From contig VBIW01000034.1 of assembly GCA_005880915.1 (NCBI GenBank), positions 186,001 to 250,000 on the forward strand: 64,000 nucleotides of DNA. Direction: 5' to 3'. The translations under genes and the position numbers were made by a program. The stretch comes from Chloroflexota bacterium. Lineage in GTDB: Bacteria > Chloroflexota > Dormibacteria > Dormibacterales > Dormibacteraceae. The notes below the pieces were generated by a model that saw only the letters and a program-made list of their open reading frames with translations, was not told where the DNA came from and did not search any database. The first letter of the stretch is position 1. The number at the start of each line of letters is the position of its first letter. This document shows positions 17,724-25,105 of this stretch, piece by piece.

Positions 17724-19739
17724 TCAGCCGAGGCCTAGGCTCGGAAGCGCTGCCCTCGCCGCTCCGCCAGTCGCCAAGGTGACGCTGGTCGACGTCATCA
17801 CGATAATGCGGTCCTGGCGTAAGTCGCCGCTGACTTTGTAGGTGCTCCCTCCGCCGTTGTTCCAAACAATATCGACCGCGTCGCTGACCGTGCCTGGCTG
17901 CTTCTGCCAATAGATCTCGTCAAGCCCTCTAGGCGACGGTGCCCATGGCGTGTCGTATTCGAACACGGCTTGACCCTTGCCGCCACAGCACTGGATCTTG
18001 ATCGGGATCAGCCACCCGTCAAACAGCTTGGTACCCGCCGGAGCGGAAGGGTCCGCAAACTTCACGGGACTAAGGGTGTCTGACATGGTTGAAGCTGTTG
18101 CGGCAACGTAGAGACGGAGGTTGACTTCATAGAAGGTGACGACAAAAGAACCAGCAGGCGTTGCGTTGACCAAATCAACAATCACCTTGTGATGCAGGGT
18201 CGAACCGATACGAGTCAGCACCACGGTGTAGTGGCGGTTGACGAAGTAGTTCGCCTTGTCGCCTCCATAGTTGCTCTCGATCTCCATGAGGTAGTCGACG
18301 TTGCCATTCGGGTTCACACCCCCCGCCCATCCGACTCGATCGATCTCCGTCTCAACCAAATCACTGGTGAAGTAGGCCTGAAGATGGTGTTCGGCAGCGA
18401 GGCCGTTAAGAGCCGAAATCAGCGCAGGCCAGCGATCGGATGGAAGGGCCGACACGCGGGCCATCAGTGGGCCCGCGATCGCACTCAAAATCGCCTTGTG
18501 GGTGGCCGCATCTTTAAGGTCGATCTGAACGGCATAGGCTATGAAGTTAGTGGCGTCGACGGTCACCCCGTAGCCGGGCACCGCCAGCGGGCCCGTCAGC
18601 TCGAGCATCTTGGCGACCGTGTAGTAGTCGATAGCGATGACCGCGTCGATATTGATCCCGAGGCGCGGCTGAACGAAGTTCAGCGCAGCTTGGGCGTTCG
18701 ATGCAAAGTCCGGATAGATATTGGAATCGACGAAGCTCCAGCTGGCGGCAGGTAGAACATCTCGGAAAGGGCTCGGCTCGGGGATGAATCCGGGTTGTCC
18801 AGGCAAAGGTCGGGGAAGGGCCAAGTCATACGCGTCTCCGCTCTTGATCACGGTCATCGTGCCGTGATCCGTTCGCAGCAAGCTATACGTTCCAATGAAC
18901 CCGCCGCCGGCCCGAAGTTCTGCTGGGTTCACCTGTTCGATGAGGATTGTGCGAACCCCGTTGCCGCCCAGCACGTCATTCAATACTGGAACCAGACGCT
19001 CGAATTCATCGAGGCCTGCAAGCCCTGAGGCAATCGTGTCGCGCGCTTTCAAGAAGGTTGCCCGCTGCCCGGACGGAACCACCTCGAGGTCTACCTGGGC
19101 CGCAGCCGCTTGCGCCCTTACAAGGTCCAACCGGACTTTGGCCAGACTCGCGTGCGTCTGGTCAAGCACCGTAAGCAGAGTGCGGCCGGCCGGACCATCG
19201 GCCGACGGTTTCAGAAGCTGACCGTCAAGGTCAGCCAGCTCTCGACCGCTATCCGAGAGTGCAACTCCCATCCCTGCGATGCCGTCCACGGCGGCATGTC
19301 GCGAGTGAACTGCGGTGCCGGCCTCGGGTATCTCCTCTAAGTACTGGAGTAGGCGGCTGTTATCGGCCAATTGGCCGGCTGCCAGGAACTGCGTCTTGGC
19401 GGTTGCAAAGTGAGCAGTCGCCTGTGTGACAAGGGTTGCGTCGTGGTTGGAATTGGCCTCTTTGAGACTGGTCTTGCCGGCTTCAAGCTCCCGTTGTCCC
19501 GCCTGTAGGTAGGACGTCAGCGCTGCTTGGAGTTGGTCCGTTCGGTTTTTGACGTTGGTGTACCCAAGTGCGGAACCTCCACCAATGCTCGCCAAGATCA
19601 CGACGCCGATGCCAACGGCCAGCAGCCTGTGCGAGCGCAGCCGCCGACGCCTAGTGCCCCTCACCCGCGCCACTTTATCAGCCACAACCAAGGGTTTCGC
19701 TCCGTGTGGGAGCTGGGGTTGACGCCCAAAACAGCACAT
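17724..19739 (-). CDS. DUF4012 domain-containing membrane-anchored protein
   Basis: The protein has 671 residues. A basic N-terminus with a single membrane helix (about residues 40-60, LLAVGIGVVILASIGGGSAL) is followed by a long extracytoplasmic helical part. The DUF4012 core then contains ELRAGGGFIGTYSLL around residue 275 and AVIAIDYYTVAKMLELTGP. DUF4012 proteins commonly neighbour capsule and exopolysaccharide genes in Actinobacteria and Chloroflexota; their biochemical role is unknown to me. They resemble LytR-CpsA-Psr proteins in size and placement, and attachment of glycan to the wall is a guess. The start ATG lies just after the inverted repeat at 19743-19781. It is the first large gene of the minus-strand glycan run. 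Confidence 0.8.
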   Translation of the reverse strand: MCCFGRQPQLPHGAKPLVVADKVARVRGTRRRRLRSHRLLAVGIGVVILASIGGGSALGYTNVKNRTDQLQAALTSYLQAGQRELEAGKTSLKEANSNHDATLVTQATAHFATAKTQFLAAGQLADNSRLLQYLEEIPEAGTAVHSRHAAVDGIAGMGVALSDSGRELADLDGQLLKPSADGPAGRTLLTVLDQTHASLAKVRLDLVRAQAAAAQVDLEVVPSGQRATFLKARDTIASGLAGLDEFERLVPVLNDVLGGNGVRTILIEQVNPAELRAGGGFIGTYSLLRTDHGTMTVIKSGDAYDLALPRPLPGQPGFIPEPSPFRDVLPAASWSFVDSNIYPDFASNAQAALNFVQPRLGINIDAVIAIDYYTVAKMLELTGPLAVPGYGVTVDATNFIAYAVQIDLKDAATHKAILSAIAGPLMARVSALPSDRWPALISALNGLAAEHHLQAYFTSDLVETEIDRVGWAGGVNPNGNVDYLMEIESNYGGDKANYFVNRHYTVVLTRIGSTLHHKVIVDLVNATPAGSFVVTFYEVNLRLYVAATASTMSDTLSPVKFADPSAPAGTKLFDGWLIPIKIQCCGGKGQAVFEYDTPWAPSPRGLDEIYWQKQPGTVSDAVDIVWNNGGGSTYKVSGDLRQDRIIVMTSTSVTLATGGAARAALPSLGLG

Positions 19740-19742
19740 TTT

Positions 19743-19781
19743 CCGCAGGACGATATGAGCTACCCGGATAAAGTCCTGCGG
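19743..19781. repeat. inverted repeat upstream of DUF4012 gene
   Basis: Perfect 9-nt arms CCGCAGGAC (19743-19751) and GTCCTGCGG (19773-19781) are separated by 21 nt. The element begins 4 nt upstream of the DUF4012 start codon and lies 60 nt downstream of the small secreted gene's stop. It could be an operator, a leader hairpin covering the start region, or an intergenic attenuator. No T-run makes it a clear terminator. Confidence 0.5.
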
Positions 19782-19840
19782 TCAGCCTCTGCGGCGGGAC
19801 GTCCTAGGCGCCACTCAAACAGGTTGTCTCAGAAGGGACG

Positions 19841-20242
19841 CTAGTTCTTGCGGTGGGCGTGGTTGCGGCCGCGTTCGGTGCTCGGGGCGTGGTTCTTACC
19901 AGAAGCGCCGCCGCTGGAATCGGATTTCGTCGCCAGGGAAATTGCCGTGCCGGTGGTCACTGTCACCGGAACGGTTTTGTTGTTTGTGGTTACGGTTTCC
20001 TGACTCGTCGTTGGGGTAGAAGTCGAGCCAGTAGCCAGGTGCTCGAGGCCTTTGCCTTGGCCCGGAAATGGCCGATTTGGGCAGGGCTTGCCGTGATCAT
20101 GGTAGCCGTAGCCTTTCACGCCGCAGTTATTCAAGTTTGACGCTTGGGTTGACACCGGTGTCATGAACGACAGAGCTAACACGCCCGCGACCGCGGCCCC
20201 AGGCAACAACCTGGCGATGTTTGCAGCGTTCAAGAGGTTCAC
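19841..20242 (-). CDS. small secreted protein with CGVKGYGYHDHGKPCP motif
   Basis: The protein has 133 residues. The first ~35 form a signal peptide (ARLLPGAAVAGVLALSF, then STQASN). The mature part has a compact conserved-looking segment NCGVKGYGYHDHGKPCP with two Cys and two His, then PFPGQGKG. The rest is Ser/Thr-rich and low complexity, ending with a basic His/Arg/Lys tail. The Cys/His segment could bind metal or form a disulfide; this is inference. The GTG start at 20242 is fixed by an AGGAGGT site (20247-20253) 4 nt upstream. It is transcribed toward the DUF4012 gene. I recognise no named family. Confidence 0.7.
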   Translation of the reverse strand: MNLLNAANIARLLPGAAVAGVLALSFMTPVSTQASNLNNCGVKGYGYHDHGKPCPNRPFPGQGKGLEHLATGSTSTPTTSQETVTTNNKTVPVTVTTGTAISLATKSDSSGGASGKNHAPSTERGRNHAHRKN

Positions 20243-20255
20243 TGCTACCTCCTAA

Positions 20256-20270
20256 TAGGGAAACTCCCTA
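20256..20270. promoter_or_regulatory. palindrome upstream of the small secreted gene
   Basis: TAGGGAAACTCCCTA consists of 6-nt arms TAGGGA and TCCCTA around AAC. It lies immediately upstream of the ribosome site of the gene starting at 20242, in the region between divergent genes. It has the size and symmetry of a repressor operator or the base of a 5' leader hairpin. No regulator can be named. Confidence 0.4.
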
Positions 20271-20460
20271 TCCCCTCGCACCTCTGACCGTAACCTGCGG
20301 GCGCCGTTGTGGCAAGGACCGGAGGTAAGGAGATGTGAAGTGCCTTGGGTTCTCACGAGTGGCGATTGCATGAGTTCGAGAGGTTCAGCCTTGAATCCCT
20401 CACTAAGGAAGGTTTTAGGCGAAACGCAATCGTGGTCGCGGTCTTTCGTTAGACCGGGCG

Positions 20461-22605
20461 ATGAGGTCCCTCAACGGTCGATTCGCGGCTGCACTGCTAC
20501 TGACGAGCGCCCTGTTTTTGCCGGGCGTGTCGGGGGTTATGGCTCAGCCTATCCCCGGCACCAGCTGTTCCCTCTTCCCCGCCGACAGCGTCTTCAACGC
20601 TGACATCTCCAAGCTGCCCGTCCATTCGCAGAGCGCCACATGGATGGGCAACATGACGCAGCACTCCAACCTGCATCCCGATCTCGGCACCTTTGCCCAG
20701 TGGTACGGCATTCCTATCAATGTCGCGCCGCCCCCCACCTCGGGCCGCACCCCCACCTTTCTCTACAACTCGGAGAGTGACCACCCCACCGAGGGCTATC
20801 CCATCGACCAGAACACCTTTATCGAGGGCGGGCCTGGCGCATCGTCCGGCAGCGATCGGCATGCGCTTGTGGTCAGCAGCACCCTCTGCAAGCTCTACGA
20901 GATCTACAACCTCCAGAACTTCACCAGCGGCCAAACTCCTCAGGCCGGGTCGGGTGCGGTGTGGAACCTCAGCTCGGACGCCATGCGGCCCATCGGATGG
21001 ACATCGGCTGATGCGGCCGGGCTGCCCATGGCGCCGCTGCTCCTGCGCCCCGACGAGATCCTAGCCGGCAGCATCGCCCACGCGATTCGCTTCACCGCCC
21101 ACTGCACCCACGGCTATATCTGGCCCGGCTCGCACGATGCCGGCTCCTGCGACTCGAGCTTCCCGCCCATGGGCGCTCGCTTCCGCCTTCGCGCGAACTT
21201 CGACATCTCCGGCTTCAGCGCCAACACGCAGGTCGTCCTGCGTGCCTTCCAGCGCTACGGGATGATCCTGGCCGACAACGGGTCCGACTGGTTCTTCGGC
21301 GGCACCACCGATAACTGGTGGGGCACCACGGCCGGCGGCATGGTGGTCAGCGAGCTGAAGAACATCCCGGCGGCGCAGTTCGACGCGGTGGACGAATCGG
21401 GCATGCAGGCGGCTCCCGGCTCCTACGCCGCGCTCAGCTGCGCGGGGACGCCTTTGTTCACCAGCTACTTCAGCTGGTTCGACAAGGCGTCGGCGGGCAT
21501 GGTCAACGACAACATCCACCTGCTCAACACCGGTGGCTCCATGAGCACAGGTTGTCTCTCGCTCGGTGGCGTGTCGGTCCCGTTCAACGTCGCCGCCGGC
21601 CAGGAGACTTACCTCTCCTTCCCCGCCGGCACGATCGGCGGGCCGGTTGTCGTGTCGGTGCTGTCAGGGCCGGCGGTCCTTGCCTCCCAGCGCGTGCAGT
21701 ACTACCAGAGCTTCAACGAGGTCTGGGCCATGAGTCCATCCCAGGCCGCGACCACGTCGTACTTGAGCTGGTTCGACAAGGCTTCGACCGGAATGGTCGG
21801 CGACAACATCCACGTCCTGAATCCGGGCTCGGTCGTCGCCCATGTCATTGCGAGCCTCACCGGGGCAACGCCGATCGCATTCACGCTCGCTGCCGGGGCC
21901 GAGACCTACGCCTCGTTCCCTGCGGGCACGATCGGCGGTCCTGTCGTGGTCACGGCCGACCAGGCGGTGCTGGCCTCGCAGCGCGTGCAGTACTACCAGA
22001 CGTTCAACGAGGTGGTCGCTCGCGGCGCCGCCCGGGCCTCGATGACCAGCTACTTCAACTGGTTCGACAAGGCCTCAGCCGGCATGGTCGGTGACAACAT
22101 CCACCTCCTCAACACCGGGGGCAGCCCGGCGCATATCACGGTCGGCATGCCGGGCACCAGCCCGGTCGTGGTCACACTGGCGCCGCTGGCGGAGACCTAC
22201 GTCACCTTCGCCGCCGGAAAGATCGGCGGCCCTGTCACGGTGACTTCCGATCAGCCCGTGCTTTCCTCGCAGCGGGTGCAGTACAACCAGAGCTTCAACG
22301 AGACACCTTCCGAAAGCGCGGCACAGGCCCAGACCTCGAGCCACATCATGTGGTTCGACAAGACGTCGGCCGGGATGCTGAACGACAACATCCATGTCCT
22401 CAACACCAGCGGGCTGCCCGCCAGCGTAACCGTCAAGCTCGGTACCAGCTCTGACGTCTTCACGCTGCCGGCCGGGATGGAGACTTACGTGTCGTTCCCG
22501 GCGGGCAACATCGGTGGACCGGTGACGATCACCTCGAGCCAGCCTGTGCTTGCCGCCCAGCGGGTGCAGTACTTCCAGACCTTCAACGAAGTCCCCGCCG
22601 CCTGA
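20461..22605 (+). CDS. secreted protein: conserved N-terminal domain plus four C-terminal modules
   Basis: The 714-residue protein begins with a signal peptide (about residues 1-28, ending GVMAQ). Residues 30-325 form a conserved secreted domain. Landmarks are PADSVFNADISKLPVHS, LHPDLGTFAQWYGIPI, SDRHALVVSSTLCKLYEIY, GWTSADAAGLPMAPLLLRPDE, HAIRFTAHCTHGYIWPGSHDAG and YGMILADNGSDWFF. I have the impression of similar secreted actinobacterial proteins of unknown function. From about residue 333 come four modules of about 95 residues with the pattern [32 protein letters not shown] and ASQRVQYYQSFNE. The last ends at the C-terminus. All four are of the WFD type, unlike the minus-strand relatives. 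It is the only plus-strand member of the five-gene module family. Confidence 0.75.
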   Translation: MRSLNGRFAAALLLTSALFLPGVSGVMAQPIPGTSCSLFPADSVFNADISKLPVHSQSATWMGNMTQHSNLHPDLGTFAQWYGIPINVAPPPTSGRTPTFLYNSESDHPTEGYPIDQNTFIEGGPGASSGSDRHALVVSSTLCKLYEIYNLQNFTSGQTPQAGSGAVWNLSSDAMRPIGWTSADAAGLPMAPLLLRPDEILAGSIAHAIRFTAHCTHGYIWPGSHDAGSCDSSFPPMGARFRLRANFDISGFSANTQVVLRAFQRYGMILADNGSDWFFGGTTDNWWGTTAGGMVVSELKNIPAAQFDAVDESGMQAAPGSYAALSCAGTPLFTSYFSWFDKASAGMVNDNIHLLNTGGSMSTGCLSLGGVSVPFNVAAGQETYLSFPAGTIGGPVVVSVLSGPAVLASQRVQYYQSFNEVWAMSPSQAATTSYLSWFDKASTGMVGDNIHVLNPGSVVAHVIASLTGATPIAFTLAAGAETYASFPAGTIGGPVVVTADQAVLASQRVQYYQTFNEVVARGAARASMTSYFNWFDKASAGMVGDNIHLLNTGGSPAHITVGMPGTSPVVVTLAPLAETYVTFAAGKIGGPVTVTSDQPVLSSQRVQYNQSFNETPSESAAQAQTSSHIMWFDKTSAGMLNDNIHVLNTSGLPASVTVKLGTSSDVFTLPAGMETYVSFPAGNIGGPVTITSSQPVLAAQRVQYFQTFNEVPAA
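21459..22602 (+). repeat. four tandem ~95-aa module repeats (gene at 20461)
   Basis: The modules begin near nt 21459, 21756, 22044 and 22332. Each encodes the pattern W-F-D-K-x-S-x-G-M, D-N-I-H-x-L-N, E-T-Y, GGPV and QRVQY-x-Q-x-FNE. Pairwise similarity is visible at protein and DNA level, for example GTGCAGTAC near the end of every unit. Confidence 0.85.
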
Positions 22606-22777
22606 GGGCGGTTCCCCCCTCGAACGGCACCTACTTGAGTGACCTGGCCAGGGTCGCTCGCTTTGCCGGCTTGGATCAAAGGAGCCGCAACCATCTACTG
22701 GGTTGGCGTTGGGCCGTTCCGGCAGGTAGTTGCGCCCACCAGTTCCGCCCTGGGTGTCATTCCGGGCGGTCTCTAAC

Positions 22778-24859
22778 TTAGCCGGTCCAGATCTCGTTGA
22801 AGCTCGAGTAGTACTGCACGCGCTGCGAGGCGAGCACCGGCTGGGATGAGGTCACTGTGACCGGACCGCCGATCGTGCCCTGCGGAAACGTGCCGTAAGC
22901 CTCGGCTCCGGCCCCGACCGACACCTGCTGCGTCGTGGCGCCCGGCATGCTGATCGTCACGGTGGCCGCTGTCGTTCCGGGGTTGAAGACGTGGATGTTG
23001 TCGTTGAGCATCCCTGACGAGGCCTTGTCGTACCAGTTCACATGACTGGTCGCCATGGCCTGGGCCGCGCTCTCGGACCACACCTCGTTGAAAGTCTCGG
23101 CAAACTGCACTCGCTGCGAGGCGAGCACGGCCTGGGTGGAGGTCACGGTCACCGGTCCCCCGATCGTGCCCTGCGCGAACGCCGCGTAGCCTTCCGCGCC
23201 TGCTGCGACACTCAACGTCTGCGACGTCGCGCCTGGCGTTTTGATCGTCACGGTCGCAGCCGTGCCGCCGGGGTTGAGGATGTGGATGTTGTCGTTCAGC
23301 ATTCCGGTGGACGCCTTGTCGTACCAGTTGACGTAGCTGATCGTCGTCGCCATCGCTGCGCTCTCCGCCCACACCTCATTGAAAGATTGGTGGAACTGGA
23401 CCCGCTGCGAGGCCAGGACGGGTTGGTTCGAGCTCACCTTCACCGGGCCACCGATCGTCCCCTGTGGGAAGGCCGCGTACGACTCCGCCCCCGCGGCGAT
23501 GTTGAGCTGCTGGGATGGCGCGCCGGGCAGGCTGATGGTCACGGTAGCCGCCGCCGTCCCCGGGTTGAGGACGTGGATGTTGTCGTTGAGCATGCCCATC
23601 GACGCGTTGTCGTACCAGTTGATGTAGCTGGTCGCCGATGCCTGGGTCGGGCTCTCTGCCCAGACCTCGTTGAACGACTGGTAGAACTGCACTCTCTGCG
23701 AAGCCTGCACCCTCGGACCGGAGCTGAGCGAGACGAGGACAGGTCCGCCGATGGTCCCTCGCGGGAAGGAGACATAGTTCTCCTGGCCGGCGGCCACGCT
23801 GAATGCGACCGACTGTCCGGCTACATACACGGTGCCCGTGCTGGTGGTCGCGCCCGTGTTCACCAGGTGCACGTTGTCGGACATGCCCTGGGACGCGTTG
23901 TCGAACCAGCTGAAGTAGCCCACCACGGATGACGTCGGAGGTGGTGGTGGTGGCGGGGGTGGTGGGGGTGGTGGAGGTGGTGGAGGTGGCGTCACTGCGC
24001 TGAAGAGGTCTGTCATCTGGGCGGCGCCCAGGTCGTTCGATGTCATGGTCGTGAGACCGAGTCCCGCTTCGATCGTGCGCAGGAGCGAGTAGTGGTTGTA
24101 GCCCAGCGCGCTCGAGGCACCCGCGCCGACGCCGGAGCCGAGCATGAGCATCGCGACCTTGTTCGGGTTAGTCGAGGCGCCCTCGTCCCACACGACCGCG
24201 AGCAGCGAATGTTGAGTGGTGAAAGCGGGCGACTTGAGGATCACCGGCATCTGCTGCGACAACCACGTGTCGCCCGTTTGCACGGTGCAGTCGTGCGTGT
24301 CGTTGCACATGTTCGGAGTGATGAAGGCGTAGCTCGGCGTCGTGCCCGTCGACGAGAGGTCGGTCGACATCTGCGTGTAGGGGACGACGTGACTCTGGCA
24401 GCGGGCCGTGTTGGTGCGGATGTCGTTGAAGTAGATGAAGGGATCGTGCTTCTGCATGTACGGGTAGCTGTCGCCGACGAAGCACGCCGATGGCATCGAC
24501 TCTTCATATGCCTTCCACGTCTTGCCTGCACTTTCGACGCGGTCCGCGATGTTGGTGGCTGAGACCCAGCACGTCGTGCAGTCGGAGGTGATGCCGTATG
24601 TGTCGCCCCCTGTGAGCGACAGGTAGTTCGGAAGGCTCGGATGACCTATTGCGTAGTAGTTCGCGCCTAGTCCTCCGGACGGCAGAAGGCCGTTGACGTA
24701 GGGGGCGGCTGAGCTGCCGATGATCTGTCCGTAGTCCTGGTTCTCCATCACGATGACGAAGACGTGATCGAGGGCGGGCACAGTCGCGGCCGCCTGTGTG
24801 CTTAGTGGCACACACAGCGTCAGACCGAGCGCGCCGAGGGCAGCAATCGCTCGTCGCAA
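22778..24859 (-). CDS. secreted PF04185-type phosphoesterase plus four C-terminal modules
   Basis: The protein has 693 residues. A signal peptide (about 1-24) precedes a phosphoesterase/acid phosphatase-like domain (about 28-285) of the alkaline phosphatase superfamily. VPALDHVFVIVMENQDYGQI carries the metal-binding E-N motif, HPSLPNYLSLTGGDT the His/Ser-Thr region, and AVVWDEGAS with YNHYSLLRTIEAGLGL the C-terminal metal site. Family members hydrolyse phosphate monoesters or phospholipids (phospholipase C/AcpA group). A run of about 18 prolines (residues ~290-307) links it to four modules starting at about residue 311. The first is WFDNAS; the others are WYD. The start codon is TTG. Likely surface or secreted phosphate scavenging, by inference. 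Confidence 0.82.
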   Translation of the reverse strand: MRRAIAALGALGLTLCVPLSTQAAATVPALDHVFVIVMENQDYGQIIGSSAAPYVNGLLPSGGLGANYYAIGHPSLPNYLSLTGGDTYGITSDCTTCWVSATNIADRVESAGKTWKAYEESMPSACFVGDSYPYMQKHDPFIYFNDIRTNTARCQSHVVPYTQMSTDLSSTGTTPSYAFITPNMCNDTHDCTVQTGDTWLSQQMPVILKSPAFTTQHSLLAVVWDEGASTNPNKVAMLMLGSGVGAGASSALGYNHYSLLRTIEAGLGLTTMTSNDLGAAQMTDLFSAVTPPPPPPPPPPPPPPPPPPTSSVVGYFSWFDNASQGMSDNVHLVNTGATTSTGTVYVAGQSVAFSVAAGQENYVSFPRGTIGGPVLVSLSSGPRVQASQRVQFYQSFNEVWAESPTQASATSYINWYDNASMGMLNDNIHVLNPGTAAATVTISLPGAPSQQLNIAAGAESYAAFPQGTIGGPVKVSSNQPVLASQRVQFHQSFNEVWAESAAMATTISYVNWYDKASTGMLNDNIHILNPGGTAATVTIKTPGATSQTLSVAAGAEGYAAFAQGTIGGPVTVTSTQAVLASQRVQFAETFNEVWSESAAQAMATSHVNWYDKASSGMLNDNIHVFNPGTTAATVTISMPGATTQQVSVGAGAEAYGTFPQGTIGGPVTVTSSQPVLASQRVQYYSSFNEIWTG
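22781..23926 (-). repeat. four tandem ~95-aa module repeats (gene at 22778)
   Basis: Reading 5'->3' on the minus strand, module 1 has WFDNASQGM and HLVNTG, modules 2-4 have [20 protein letters not shown] or close variants, and module 4 ends FNEIWTG. The DNA of modules 2-4 is highly alike. Confidence 0.85.
23938..23993 (-). repeat. polyproline-coding linker
   Basis: A run of CCx codons on the minus strand encodes about 18 consecutive prolines between the phosphoesterase domain and the first module. It should form an extended polyproline II spacer. Length variation between strains is expected for such a run. Confidence 0.85.
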
Positions 24860-25105
24860 GACGGGCGCCAGTCTGACCAGGGGTCCCTATGAGGCAGACC
24901 CAGGGGGGTTAAGCGTCGTTAACGAACGGCTGCTATCGCGGTCAAACGGGTCATATCCCTTGAATGGCGACCAGTACGGATTCGAAGCGACGTAAACATC
25001 TTTGGCCAGTCGCTTATGAACGGCAATTGGGTGTTCGTGGCTGCCCCATCCCCGCCGCAAGCGGCGGTACTTCCCCACTGCGTGGGGAAGAGTTTGCCTA
25101 TGCAG
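24860..25105. other. intergenic stretch with a double hairpin
   Basis: The 246 nt between two module genes hold no gene I can support. The part next to the gene at 25106 carries the double hairpin listed at 25052-25090. The rest probably holds the promoter of the phosphoesterase gene; no clear -35/-10 pair stands out. Confidence 0.4.
25052..25090 (-). terminator. double hairpin downstream of the GH5 module gene
   Basis: Two perfect hairpins stand side by side: CCGCCGC/GCGGCGG with a 2-nt loop (25052-25067), and arms CTTCCCCAC/GTGGGGAAG with a 3-nt loop (25070-25090). They start about 15 nt downstream of the stop codon at 25106. A near copy lies at the same place after the CAP gene (28133-28171). 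They are likely transcription ends or mRNA-stabilising elements, though there is no T-run. Confidence 0.5.
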
